Assembly (NCBI RefSeq): GCF_014836675.1
Contig: NZ_JACSQK010000005.1
Coordinates: forward strand, 110,392 to 174,391
Length of the DNA stretch: 64,000 bases
Reading direction: 5' to 3'
DNA from: Comamonas avium
GTDB taxonomy: Bacteria > Pseudomonadota > Gammaproteobacteria > Burkholderiales > Burkholderiaceae_C
Positions 25,392 to 33,085 of this stretch are shown one piece after another. The translations under genes and the position numbers were made by a program. How positions within the stretch are numbered: position 1 is the first letter of the stretch; each line of letters begins with the position of its first letter. The notes under the pieces are model-generated. The model did no database searches and was not told where the DNA came from. It saw nothing but the letters and a program-made list of their open reading frames with translations.

Positions 25392-25425
25392 GCGTTCGCC
25401 ACAGGCCGTCTGCCTGTGCAGGCAC

Positions 25426-26256
25426 TTACATTGACCAGATGCGTGGCGCTGTCCCCGGCAGTTGCCAGTGCTCTTGGCGCCAGCACACGCGCACTTGTTG
25501 CCACAGTTGCATCAAGGGTTCCACCACTGGCGCCAGGCCACGCAGTACCAGCATGTGCGCGTTGGGTGCGGTAACGCCGCACCACTGGCCCTGGGGGTGT
25601 GCATCCAGTACGGCGCGTGTGGCGTCCAGCAAGTGCTCGCGCTGTGTGCGCGTCAAGGCAGTGCCGCAGGCCAGCAGCATGCTGCCCATGCAGCGCTGGC
25701 CAGCCAGCCCCAGGGGGCTGTCCATCAGGTAGGCATCATCGGCACGCACGGTGCCGTGTTCCAGCCAGTGGCCTGGCCACTGCATGTGCTGGGTAAAACG
25801 GCCTTGCACAAAGGGCTCACTGGCGTGGGGCAGGCCAAAGGCGGTGATGTCCCAGGCCATCAGTTCAGCGCCTTCGGCCACATCCATGTGCAGCAGGTTG
25901 TGGGCATCGCAGGCGTTGTAGGCCAGTGCTTCCAGCGGCAGCCATTCCAGCCGCGCCCCGGCCTGCAGCCTGAGGTGGGTGCGCTGGGCGGCAGGTTCGC
26001 CACTGGATTTGTAAAAACGGGTGGCACCGGGCGTGGTGACCAGCGCATGGGCATGGCTGCCCACTTGCACCGTAATGTCCAGCGTGTCGCCGCTGACCAG
26101 ACCGCCGGGCGGGTGCACCAGCACGTTGTGGCACACCGCGTCTCCCTCGGGGTAGAGGCTGCGCAGCACCCGCAAGGGCCCATCGTGGCGGAAGTGCACG
26201 CGCGAGCGCCCTGCACTGAGGGAGTAGTTGAGATCAAGTTGAGCAAGCCAGGCCAT
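25426..26256 (-). CDS. ureD: Urease accessory protein UreD (UreH), separated from the other urease genes
   Basis: UreD, 276 residues, is the scaffold that binds apo-urease together with UreF and UreG during nickel insertion. The family blocks LNYSLSAGRSRVHFRHDGPL, VLVHPPGGLVSGD and TTPGATRFYKSSG are clear. The ATG at 26256 is chosen; an in-frame TTG at 26268 is possible. It lies about 13 kb from ureA-ureC and downstream of the deaminase gene in the same direction (113-bp gap), so it may depend on that promoter. Confidence 0.95.
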   Translation of the reverse strand: MAWLAQLDLNYSLSAGRSRVHFRHDGPLRVLRSLYPEGDAVCHNVLVHPPGGLVSGDTLDITVQVGSHAHALVTTPGATRFYKSSGEPAAQRTHLRLQAGARLEWLPLEALAYNACDAHNLLHMDVAEGAELMAWDITAFGLPHASEPFVQGRFTQHMQWPGHWLEHGTVRADDAYLMDSPLGLAGQRCMGSMLLACGTALTRTQREHLLDATRAVLDAHPQGQWCGVTAPNAHMLVLRGLAPVVEPLMQLWQQVRVCWRQEHWQLPGTAPRIWSM

Positions 26257-26285
26257 GCGCTCAGACAAGCAAGAAATGCGCCCAA

Positions 26286-26302
26286 TGCACCAAGCTGGGG
26301 CG
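26286..26302. promoter_or_regulatory. Candidate NtrC-like site upstream of ureD
   Basis: TGCACCA-AGC-TGGGGCG has a perfect left half and a 5-of-7 right half of the NtrC consensus, and closely resembles the site at 13186-13202 upstream of urtA. It lies between the deaminase stop and ureD. Single-site evidence only. Confidence 0.3.
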
Positions 26303-26369
26303 TGATGCAGTAAAAAAGGCTGCAGTTTGCGGGGGGGGCCAGCCGCTTTTCAAGGGGCAAGTGCTGCGC

Positions 26370-26942
26370 TTACAGATCCGTGTTGCTGGAGCTGGCGTTA
26401 TCGGCAGCGGACAGCCAGCTGTCCTCATACACGGCCAGGGCTTCGTCCACCAGACAGGGGCCAGCGCATTCCACAGGCTCGGTGGCACTGGCAAAAATAT
26501 CGTGGCAACTGAGGTGAATGGGTCGCAGGTCTGGCCGGATGTGCTGCAAGCGCTGCCAGTCCAGCCCATACACCACACGGCGCACACCTGCTGAGCAAAT
26601 GGCGCTGGCGCACATGGCGCAGGGCTCTGCGCTGGAGTACAGCGTGGCTGCGGCAATGACGTCGGCAGGCAGGCGTGCTGTGCCAATCTGGCGCACGGCA
26701 TTCATTTCTGCGTGGCCTGTGCTGTCACCTGTTTCCTGGGTGTTGCTGAAGGCCTCGGCCAGGATGCGCCCGTCCGCCGTCACGATGATGGCGCCGAAGG
26801 GGCGATTGCCCCGTATGCGCGCTGCGTTGGCCCAGACAAAAGATTGCCGTAGCCAGTGCGCGTCGAAGCTGCAGAGCGGCTGCTCGTCTTCGGGGGGCAT
26901 CTGGTTGGAATGGGTGTTGGACTGAAAGAAATGGGCTTGCAT
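26370..26942 (-). CDS. Nucleoside/nucleobase deaminase (CMP/dCMP deaminase fold, guanine-deaminase-like)
   Basis: A 190-residue zinc-dependent deaminase. The zinc site is complete: HAE at residues 77-79 (GHAEMNA) and PCAMC at 107-111. The spacing and the SSAEPCAMCASAI block resemble bacterial guanine deaminase and tRNA-adenosine deaminase relatives; the N-terminus and genome context favour a free base or nucleoside. The ATG at 26942 follows an AAAGGC-like site, and an upstream frame is not supported. It lies between the NMT1-type transporter and ureD, suggesting that ammonia is released from an imported nitrogen compound. Confidence 0.82.
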   Translation of the reverse strand: MQAHFFQSNTHSNQMPPEDEQPLCSFDAHWLRQSFVWANAARIRGNRPFGAIIVTADGRILAEAFSNTQETGDSTGHAEMNAVRQIGTARLPADVIAAATLYSSAEPCAMCASAICSAGVRRVVYGLDWQRLQHIRPDLRPIHLSCHDIFASATEPVECAGPCLVDEALAVYEDSWLSAADNASSSNTDL

Positions 26943-27026
26943 GGGCGGGCCTTTCCTGCATGCTGGGTGGGGCCACAACACGCTGACCGGGTGGTACAGC
27001 GTGCGTTCGTTGATGGCAAGCTTCAA

Positions 27027-27042
27027 TGCACAGGCCGTGCCA
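27027..27042 (-). promoter_or_regulatory. Sigma-54-like promoter upstream of the deaminase
   Basis: On the minus strand TGGCACG-GCCT-GTGCA matches the -24 element fully and the -12 element except for its first T. Start would be near 27016, about 74 bp before the deaminase ATG. The 27043-27260 stretch upstream holds only one clear TGGTGCA half-site. Confidence 0.5.
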
Positions 27043-27264
27043 AAGCGGGTGGGAATTTGTAGGTCAGAGGATGGGTGATTTGTAAGTTGATGTGAGCTGG
27101 CGCGTGGGGTGGAGAAAGAAGAGGCATTGATTGCCGGCGCTGCATTCAAAAACAGGGGCTGACAACGCCGCTTGATCCAGGACCCAGCGTTTGAATGCGA
27201 TGGAGAAAACCCAGATGGAGATTGGACAGAGATGGTGCAGCGCTGTATGGGCAGGGCGCAGGAC

Positions 27265-27293
27265 ATAAAAAAAGGCCTGCACAAGGCAGGCCC
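27265..27293 (-). terminator. Rho-independent terminator after the NMT1-type transporter operon
   Basis: On the minus strand a GGCCTGCC...GCAGGCC stem with a short loop is followed by seven T. It lies about 48 bp past the permease stop and separates the transporter from the deaminase in the 398-bp gap. Confidence 0.85.
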
Positions 27294-27340
27294 AAGTCGA
27301 GGATAGAGAAGATCAGCGTTGCTCCATCAGCAACGGGCGA

Positions 27341-28117
27341 TCAGTGGTTGTGTGAGCTGCGGTGTGCCCATGCGGTGGTGCGTTTTTCTACCCAGCTGAA
27401 CAGCTCGTACATGGCCATGGCCATGGCCCCCACGACCAGCAAGCCGGCAAAGGCCAGACCCATTTGCATGGATGAGCCGGCCGAGATCAGCAGGTAGCCA
27501 ATACCTTCGTTGGCGGCCGTCATCTCTGAGACGGTGGTGCCCACAAAAGCCAGCGTAATGGCTACCTTGAGCGAGCCGTAGAAGTAAGGCAGCGAGCGGG
27601 GCAGGCCCACTTTGATCAGCACATCCCAGCGCTTGGCACCGAGCACGCGCAGCACATCTTCCAGCTCAGGCTCCAGCGTGGCCAGGCCGGTGGCAATGTT
27701 GACGGTGATGGGGAAAAAACTGATGAGAAACGCCGTCAAGATGGCCGGGCCTACCCCAATGCCAAACCAGACCACCAAGATGGGGACGAAAGCGGCTTTG
27801 GGCAAGGCGTTGAAAGCGGTCATCAGCGGGTAAATGGCGGCATAGGCCAGGCGTGAGCTGCCAATCAGAAAGCCCAGCAGCACGCCCACCACAATCGCAA
27901 TGCCAAAGCCTGCCATGGTCACCCAGAAGGTGCGCCAGGCGTGGTCAGCAATCACGCTGTGGTATTCCATGAAGTCCTTGAGGATGAGCGCAGGACTGGG
28001 GAAGATGAAAGGTGAGACCTGAAAGGCGGAGCACACCACCTGCCACAGCACGATCACGGCGAGCAGCAAAATCCAGGGCGACCAGCGCTGCAGCTGTTTG
28101 TTGTTGAGCTTGTACAT
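27341..28117 (-). CDS. ABC transporter permease (TauC/SsuC-like, NMT1 transporter group)
   Basis: A 258-residue permease of the binding-protein-dependent type. It has about six membrane helices and the cytoplasmic EAA loop visible as LEDVLRVLGAKRWDVLIKVG, which docks with the ATPase. The ATG at 28117 is favoured over a TTG at 28123. It follows the ATPase gene by 17 bp. Substrate is set by the NMT1-type receptor gene 0.9 kb upstream. Confidence 0.9.
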   Translation of the reverse strand: MYKLNNKQLQRWSPWILLLAVIVLWQVVCSAFQVSPFIFPSPALILKDFMEYHSVIADHAWRTFWVTMAGFGIAIVVGVLLGFLIGSSRLAYAAIYPLMTAFNALPKAAFVPILVVWFGIGVGPAILTAFLISFFPITVNIATGLATLEPELEDVLRVLGAKRWDVLIKVGLPRSLPYFYGSLKVAITLAFVGTTVSEMTAANEGIGYLLISAGSSMQMGLAFAGLLVVGAMAMAMYELFSWVEKRTTAWAHRSSHNH

Positions 28118-28134
28118 GTTCAATGGCCTGCGGC

Positions 28135-28962
28135 TTATTGGTTGATGACGGCGCCGACTTTGCGCATGGCACCGATGTGGCCGCGCAACTCGTGCACGAT
28201 GTCGGTGAATTCCTTGGTGTACGTCAGCTCCAGGTCACGCGGACGGGCAATGTCGATATCACGGCGCACCACGAAGCGGCCGGGGCTTTTGCTCATCACA
28301 TACACGGTGTCTGCCAGAAAGACCGACTCGCGCAGGTCGTGGGTAACCAAGATGACGTTGAATTTCTGTTCCGCGTGCAGGTCACGCAAGATGCACCACA
28401 GCTCTTCGCGGGTGAAGGCATCCAGCGCACCAAAGGGCTCATCGAGCAGCAGCATCTTGGGCTCGTGAATCAGCGCCCGGCAAATGCTGGCGCGCTGCTG
28501 CATGCCGCCTGAAAGCTGCCAGGGGTACTTGTCTTCGTAGCCACCCAGCCCCACTTTTTGCAGCAGATGGCGTGCGCGCTCCACGTATTCTTTGCGGCGA
28601 GCCTTGAACTGGGAGCGGTGCGGCTCCACGATCTCCAGTGGCAGCAGCACGTTGTCCACCGTGGTGCGCCAGGGCAGCAGCGACGGCGACTGAAAGGCCA
28701 TGCCGGAAATCTTCAGCGGGCCGGTGACCGGCTGGCCATCAATCAAAATTTTGCCCATCGAGGGCATGCGCAGGCCTGTGGCCAGCTTCATGAAAGTCGA
28801 TTTGCCGCAGCCCGATGGGCCGACGATGGCGATGAACTCGCCTTGCTTGACCTTGAGGTCAATCGATTCGACGGCAAAGTGATTCTGGGCCAGCAACTCG
28901 TCGTTGTAGGCCAGCCAGACATCACGGAAATCAACAAAATTGGGTTCGGCAGCGCTTTGCAT
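28135..28962 (-). CDS. ABC transporter ATP-binding protein (TauB/SsuB-like)
   Basis: A 275-residue ABC ATPase. Walker A is GPSGCGKST, the signature is LSGGMQQRASICRAL and Walker B is LLLDEPFGALDAFTRE, with the switch His in LVTHDLRES. The sequence is typical of the nitrate/sulfonate/taurine/NMT1 importer group. It is the middle gene of receptor-ATPase-permease on the minus strand. Confidence 0.93.
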   Translation of the reverse strand: MQSAAEPNFVDFRDVWLAYNDELLAQNHFAVESIDLKVKQGEFIAIVGPSGCGKSTFMKLATGLRMPSMGKILIDGQPVTGPLKISGMAFQSPSLLPWRTTVDNVLLPLEIVEPHRSQFKARRKEYVERARHLLQKVGLGGYEDKYPWQLSGGMQQRASICRALIHEPKMLLLDEPFGALDAFTREELWCILRDLHAEQKFNVILVTHDLRESVFLADTVYVMSKSPGRFVVRRDIDIARPRDLELTYTKEFTDIVHELRGHIGAMRKVGAVINQ

Positions 28963-29021
28963 GCGGCTCCATCAGTGGGGCAGCCAAGCGCAGGGCCTGG
29001 CTGCCGGGTTGCACAGATGCT

Positions 29022-30050
29022 TTACTTCTTTGGAAAAACGTCCAGCTGCGCTGCACTGGGCAGGAAGCTGGCGTTCCACACAGCGGCGGGATCGATGCGG
29101 GTCTTGGTGCCAAATGCATCAGACACTTCAGACGCCATCAGCGACAGGCGGCCCGATTCCAGCTTGCCAAAGCCTTCCTTGCGGGCATCGGCACTGGCAA
29201 CGACGGTGTCAATGGCCAGCTGCAGGCGGCGTGTTTCCAGTGCCGCATTGGCGATGCCGTCGCGTGCCTTCACGTATTCAATCGATGCACCGGGATTGGC
29301 CATGACTTCCTTGGCACCCTTGGAGAAGGCGGCCAGAAACTGCTTGATGGCCTCTGGGTTTTCTTTGATCAGCTTGGGGCTGGCAATGATCACGTTGCCG
29401 TAGTGCTTGACGCCATGGTCGGCGTACTGCAGCACCACCACGTCGCTGGCCTTGGCGCCACGGGCTTCCAGATTGAGCAGGCTGGTGAAGGTAAAGCCGG
29501 TGATGGCGTCAATGTCGCCGCGCACCAGCATGGTTTCACGCAGTGGGGGGTCCATCGATGTCCAGGTCACGTTTGCAATCTTGTTGGCCTTGGCAAATAC
29601 AGGGAAAGCCTTGCGACCGGAGTCAAACACGGGGGCTCCCAGCTTCTTGTCGCTCAGATCGGCGGCAGTCTTGATGCCACTCTTTTTGAGTGCCATCACG
29701 GCTGCGGGCGTGTTGTTGTAGACCACCATGACGCCCACGGGCTTGTTGGGTGCATCGGGGTTGTTGGCGTGAAACTCCATCAGCGAAGCCATGTCGGCAA
29801 AGCCCATGTCGTAGGCACCCGAGGCCACGCGCTGCACCGCGCCGCCAGAGCCATTGCCAGCGTCCACGCTCACATCCAGACCCGCTTGCTTGAAGTAGCC
29901 CTTGGCCACAGGCTGCAGGAAGAAGGCTGAAGGGCCTTCAAAGCGCCAGTCCAGCTGGAACTTGATGGGCGTGTTTTGAGCGTGGGCAATGCCAAAGCTG
30001 CTGGCCAGAGCCAGTGCGGCGGTTGCTTGCAAGAAGCGGCGTTTTTGCAT
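29022..30050 (-). CDS. NMT1/THI5-like ABC transporter substrate-binding protein
   Basis: A 342-residue periplasmic receptor. The signal peptide runs to AHAQ (MQKRRFLQATAALALASSFG start), and the mature start FQLDWRFEGPSAFFLQPVAKG (in part) is the NMT1 signature seen in receptors for pyrimidine-like and other nitrogen compounds. The ATG at 30050 follows AGGAGTCCCC. The substrate cannot be read from sequence; the neighbouring deaminase and sigma-54-type promoter suggest a nitrogenous base or similar compound. Confidence 0.88.
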   Translation of the reverse strand: MQKRRFLQATAALALASSFGIAHAQNTPIKFQLDWRFEGPSAFFLQPVAKGYFKQAGLDVSVDAGNGSGGAVQRVASGAYDMGFADMASLMEFHANNPDAPNKPVGVMVVYNNTPAAVMALKKSGIKTAADLSDKKLGAPVFDSGRKAFPVFAKANKIANVTWTSMDPPLRETMLVRGDIDAITGFTFTSLLNLEARGAKASDVVVLQYADHGVKHYGNVIIASPKLIKENPEAIKQFLAAFSKGAKEVMANPGASIEYVKARDGIANAALETRRLQLAIDTVVASADARKEGFGKLESGRLSLMASEVSDAFGTKTRIDPAAVWNASFLPSAAQLDVFPKK

Positions 30051-30132
30051 GGGGACTCCTGGTGACAAGGTGGTCAGAAATTTCCGCAACCTGCTGTGTG
30101 GTGCAAGGTTGGCGACTTTCGTAACGACAGTG

Positions 30133-30148
30133 AGCAAAAGTTGTGCCT
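30133..30148 (-). promoter_or_regulatory. Sigma-54-like promoter of the NMT1-type transporter operon
   Basis: On the minus strand AGGCAC-AACTT-TTGCT matches the sigma-54 consensus at all but the first base, with correct spacing. The start would be near 30122, about 72 bp before the receptor ATG. Confidence 0.65.
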
Positions 30149-30197
30149 GCTTTTTGTATGCAGTTTTTGTATGGTGTTTTTCGCCATCTGCGCAAGC

Positions 30198-30227
30198 TTG
30201 GTGCGCCCCTGCGCTGCTTTGCACCAA
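30198..30227. promoter_or_regulatory. Inverted TTGGTGC / GCACCAA sites upstream of the transporter promoter
   Basis: TTGGTGC at 30198-30204 and GCACCAA at 30221-30227 form an inverted pair with a 16-bp spacer, about 65-105 bp upstream of the predicted start. The same TTGGTGC word recurs in the ureA-urtA region, which fits a shared NtrC-type activator. Confidence 0.5.
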
Positions 30228-30305
30228 GGTGACTGCTGTCGGGGTGCAATACGGTGAAAATGCTGCGTTGCAACAATGCACGTTGCGCCTTTTTGGACCT
30301 TGGCC

Positions 30306-30755
30306 ATGGCCCGCATTCAGCTTTCAGACTTTGATGATTTTGTTTTTGCCACTGCGTTGCAGTGCCCCGAGGCGCTGCATCCTGGTGCACATACCGACAA
30401 CGTGCAGTTGCTGCAACTGGCATCGGCAGCGCGGTTTCGGTTTTTTGAATGGCTGGGCTACCGCGAAAACAATGTCGAGGGCGTGCAGATTTTTGTGGGC
30501 GATCAGGCGGTGCAGTACAAGGCCGAAGCTTTTCCCCAGCAAATGGTGGAAGTGCACATGGCCGTGCGGGACATGGCAGCCAAGGGCTTTGATCTGGCGT
30601 ACCGGCTGGTGGATGCCGAAAGTGGCGCGCTGATCACGCTGGGCAAGATTGGCGTGGTGTGCGTACACCGCGAAAGCAAGCGCCCGTGCGCCGTGCCCGA
30701 AGTGCTCAAGCAGCGCCTGGCCCAGCTGGAGCCACTGCTGGCATTGGCTGCATAA
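30306..30755 (+). CDS. Thioesterase superfamily (hotdog fold) protein
   Basis: A 149-residue hotdog-fold protein resembling 4HBT acyl-CoA thioesterases. The block NVQLLQLASAARFRFFEWLGY matches the catalytic-helix region of this fold, and PQQMVEVHMAVRDMAAKGFDLAYRL (in part) the following beta strands. The usual N-terminal catalytic Asp cannot be assigned with certainty. The ATG at 30306 is favoured over a longer frame. It stands alone, divergent from the NMT1-type transporter operon. Substrate unknown. Confidence 0.72.
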   Translation: MARIQLSDFDDFVFATALQCPEALHPGAHTDNVQLLQLASAARFRFFEWLGYRENNVEGVQIFVGDQAVQYKAEAFPQQMVEVHMAVRDMAAKGFDLAYRLVDAESGALITLGKIGVVCVHRESKRPCAVPEVLKQRLAQLEPLLALAA

Positions 30756-31075
30756 AAATAGTGGTGCCATAGCTTGCTGGGTGCGTCGTTGCTTTGCCGG
30801 CTGTTCGTCTGCACTGCCTGCACTGGCTGAGGCCTTGCGCCTGTCTTGAGCGTCAACCAGAGTTTTAACGGGCGAGCTTTGCGGCTCCTGGTGCACAAGC
30901 ATTCATCGATGCAAAGGTGTGAAAACCTTGGCGGATACGCACAGGGCGCTTCTTTTTAGCTGCAGGGTGTGAGTGAGCAGCTGCAGGATGCGGTGCGTCC
31001 CAGACATGACACGTGGCATGAATACGTGCATCTACACTTATTTTCGGCATCCCATTGGTTGGGGTGCAGGAGACC

Positions 31076-31573
31076 ATGGTGACCCTCGCCCCCAAGCCCC
31101 CCACTGCGGCAGAGCCTGCCGCTGCGCCCCCTCAGGATGTGCGCTGCACCTGCTTTATGGTGCGCAGTCTTTCGCGCAAGATTTCTCAGCTGTATGACGA
31201 CACGCTTGCGCCCAGCGGGCTCAAGGGCACGCAGTTCAGCCTGCTGTCGCAAGCGCGGACCAGGCGCGGTCAGGCTCCCCTGACCGTGACCGCGCTGGCG
31301 GCGGTGCTCAATACCGACCGCACCACCATGACGCGCAATCTGCGCACGCTGGAGCAGGCTGGCCTGATTGCACTGCAAGCCGGATCAGATGCGCGCAGTC
31401 GCTGCGTGGTGGTCACCGTGCAGGGTGAGGCTGCTTTTCGCCAGGCCCTGGGGCTGTGGAAGCAGGCGCAAGTGCAGGTGCGGCAGATGTGCGGCACCGA
31501 TCAGATTGCCGCGCTGGAGCAACTGGTGCACCAGCTGCTGCCGCGTCTTGCAACCGTGCCGGAGGCCGCATGA
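31076..31573 (+). CDS. MarR family transcriptional regulator
   Basis: A 165-residue MarR-type repressor. The winged helix is clear in LTVTALAAVLNTDRTTMTRN with the wing AGSDARSRCVVVTVQG. Three cysteines (residues about 24, 26 and 150) could sense oxidants. The ATG at 31076 follows CAGGAGACC; an upstream TTG frame is less likely. The stop overlaps the start of the MATE gene, so it probably regulates that pump. Confidence 0.9.
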   Translation: MVTLAPKPPTAAEPAAAPPQDVRCTCFMVRSLSRKISQLYDDTLAPSGLKGTQFSLLSQARTRRGQAPLTVTALAAVLNTDRTTMTRNLRTLEQAGLIALQAGSDARSRCVVVTVQGEAAFRQALGLWKQAQVQVRQMCGTDQIAALEQLVHQLLPRLATVPEAA

Positions 31574-32958
31574 GCACGGTTGCGCCTGTGGCTGCTTCTT
31601 CGGTTGCGGCGCTGCCCGCATCCAGCCACCCCTTGCTGCGCGGTGCCATCTTTCCGACCTTACTGCGGCTTTCAGTGCCCAATATGGTGGCCATGGGCAT
31701 GGCCGTACTGGTGGCCGTGGCAGAGACGTATTACGTGGGCCGTCTGGGCACCACAGCGCTGGCTGCCATGGCGCTGGTGTTTCCGCTGGCCATGCTCACG
31801 CAAATGATGAGCAATGGTGCCATGGGCAGTGGGGTGTCCTCTGCCATCAGCCGGGCTCTGGGTGGTGGAGACAAAGACAAAGCCTCTGCGCTGGCTGTGC
31901 ATGCCATCGTGATCGGGGGCGTGGTGGGGGTGCTGTATTCGCTGCTGTTTGTGCTGTGCGGCGCGGTGTTTTACCGCTGGCTGGGCGGGCAGGGGCAGGT
32001 GCTGCAAGCGGCCACAGACTTTGGCAGTGTGCTGTTCAGCGGTGCGGTGCTGGTGTGGCTGTGCAATACGCTGGCATCGGTAGTGCGGGGCACGGGCAAT
32101 ATGAAGCTGCCATCGGCCATTTTGTTTGGGGTGTCGATGGTGCAAATCGCCATAGGCGGGGGGCTGGGCCTGGGGCTGGGGCCGTTTCCACGCTGGGGCA
32201 TGCAGGGTGTGGCGCTGGGCAATATCGTGGCCATGGCGCTGGCGGTGGTGCTGCTGCTGTGGTATTTGCTGCGTGGGCAAGACAAGCTGCAGCTGCGTGG
32301 CCATGGTGCGGCGCTGTCGTGGCCCATGTTCAAAGACATCTTGCGCGTGGGTGCGTTCGCCTGCATCTCGCCTGTTCAAACCTCGCTGGCGGCATTGATC
32401 TTTACCGGCATGGTGGCACGGCTGGGGCCGCAGGCCCTGGCAGGCTATGGCATTGGGCAGCGGCTGGAGTTTTTGCTCATTCCGATTGCCTTTGGCGTGG
32501 GGGTGGCCGCCGTGCCCATGGTGGGCATGGCCATGGGCGCAGGGCAGGTGCAGCGTGCACGCAGCGTGGCGTGGATGGGGGGCTGGCTGGCCGCTGCCAT
32601 TTTGGCGGTGCTGGGCTTGCTGGTGCTGATCTGGCCCAGCGCATGGTCAGGCATCTTTACGCAAGATGCCCAGGTGCTTGCCTATGCCAACCTGTATCTG
32701 CGCACCGTAGGCCCGGTGTTTGGGCTGTTTGGCATGGGGCTGGTGCTGTACTTTGCCTCGCTGGGCGCAGGCTATGTGCGTGGGCCCGTGCTGGCGGGCA
32801 CCGTGCGCCTGGCGGTGGTCATGGCCGGTGGCGCCTGGTTGATGCTGGGTGGCGCAGCCAGTGTGCATGCGCTGTTCATCTTGGTGGCGGTTGCCATGGC
32901 GCTGTACGGGGTGTGCACAGCGTGGGTCGTGTGGCGCACACCTTGGCAGCGCAGCTGA
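31570..32958 (+). CDS. MATE family multidrug efflux transporter
   Basis: A 462-residue, twelve-helix transporter of the MATE family, which expels cationic drugs or metabolites using Na+ or H+ gradients. The two pseudo-symmetric halves are apparent, beginning PTLLRLSVPNMVAMGMAVL and at about residue 255 LRVGAFACISPVQTSLAAL. The N-terminal block ETYYVGRLGTTALAAMALVFP is the family signature. It overlaps marR by 4 bp and is followed by a palindromic terminator-like repeat. Confidence 0.92.
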   Translation: MSTVAPVAASSVAALPASSHPLLRGAIFPTLLRLSVPNMVAMGMAVLVAVAETYYVGRLGTTALAAMALVFPLAMLTQMMSNGAMGSGVSSAISRALGGGDKDKASALAVHAIVIGGVVGVLYSLLFVLCGAVFYRWLGGQGQVLQAATDFGSVLFSGAVLVWLCNTLASVVRGTGNMKLPSAILFGVSMVQIAIGGGLGLGLGPFPRWGMQGVALGNIVAMALAVVLLLWYLLRGQDKLQLRGHGAALSWPMFKDILRVGAFACISPVQTSLAALIFTGMVARLGPQALAGYGIGQRLEFLLIPIAFGVGVAAVPMVGMAMGAGQVQRARSVAWMGGWLAAAILAVLGLLVLIWPSAWSGIFTQDAQVLAYANLYLRTVGPVFGLFGMGLVLYFASLGAGYVRGPVLAGTVRLAVVMAGGAWLMLGGAASVHALFILVAVAMALYGVCTAWVVWRTPWQRS

Positions 32959-32982
32959 GTAATAAAAATAAGAGTTAAAAAT

Positions 32983-33064
32983 AAGAGCTGCTAGCGCTTA
33001 TGAGATGGCGTTTTCCAATATAAAACATATGGAAAACGTTGCTACTCAAGCGCTGGTAGCTCTT
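32983..33064. repeat. Intergenic palindromic element (copy 2) acting as terminator
   Basis: Outer arms AAGAGCTGCTAGCGCTT and AAGCGCTGGTAGCTCTT pair almost fully, and inner arms GTTTTCCA/TGGAAAAC pair exactly. A run of eight T follows on the plus strand. It lies between the convergent MATE and patatin genes and probably ends transcription from at least the MATE side. Related copies are at 18502-18581 and 55637-55727. Confidence 0.8.
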
Positions 33065-33085
33065 TTTTTTTAGATAAATGCTTTT

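Noticed and set aside
26268-26283. Sigma-54-like GGGCGC-ATTTC-TTGCT directly before ureD
   Set aside because: The transcript start would fall almost on the ureD ATG and the -24 element has two mismatches.
31368-32978. A 536-codon alternate plus-strand frame across marR and the MATE gene
   Set aside because: It is out of frame with the well-supported MarR and MATE genes and is rich in Gly, Ala, Arg and Cys as expected for a shadow.
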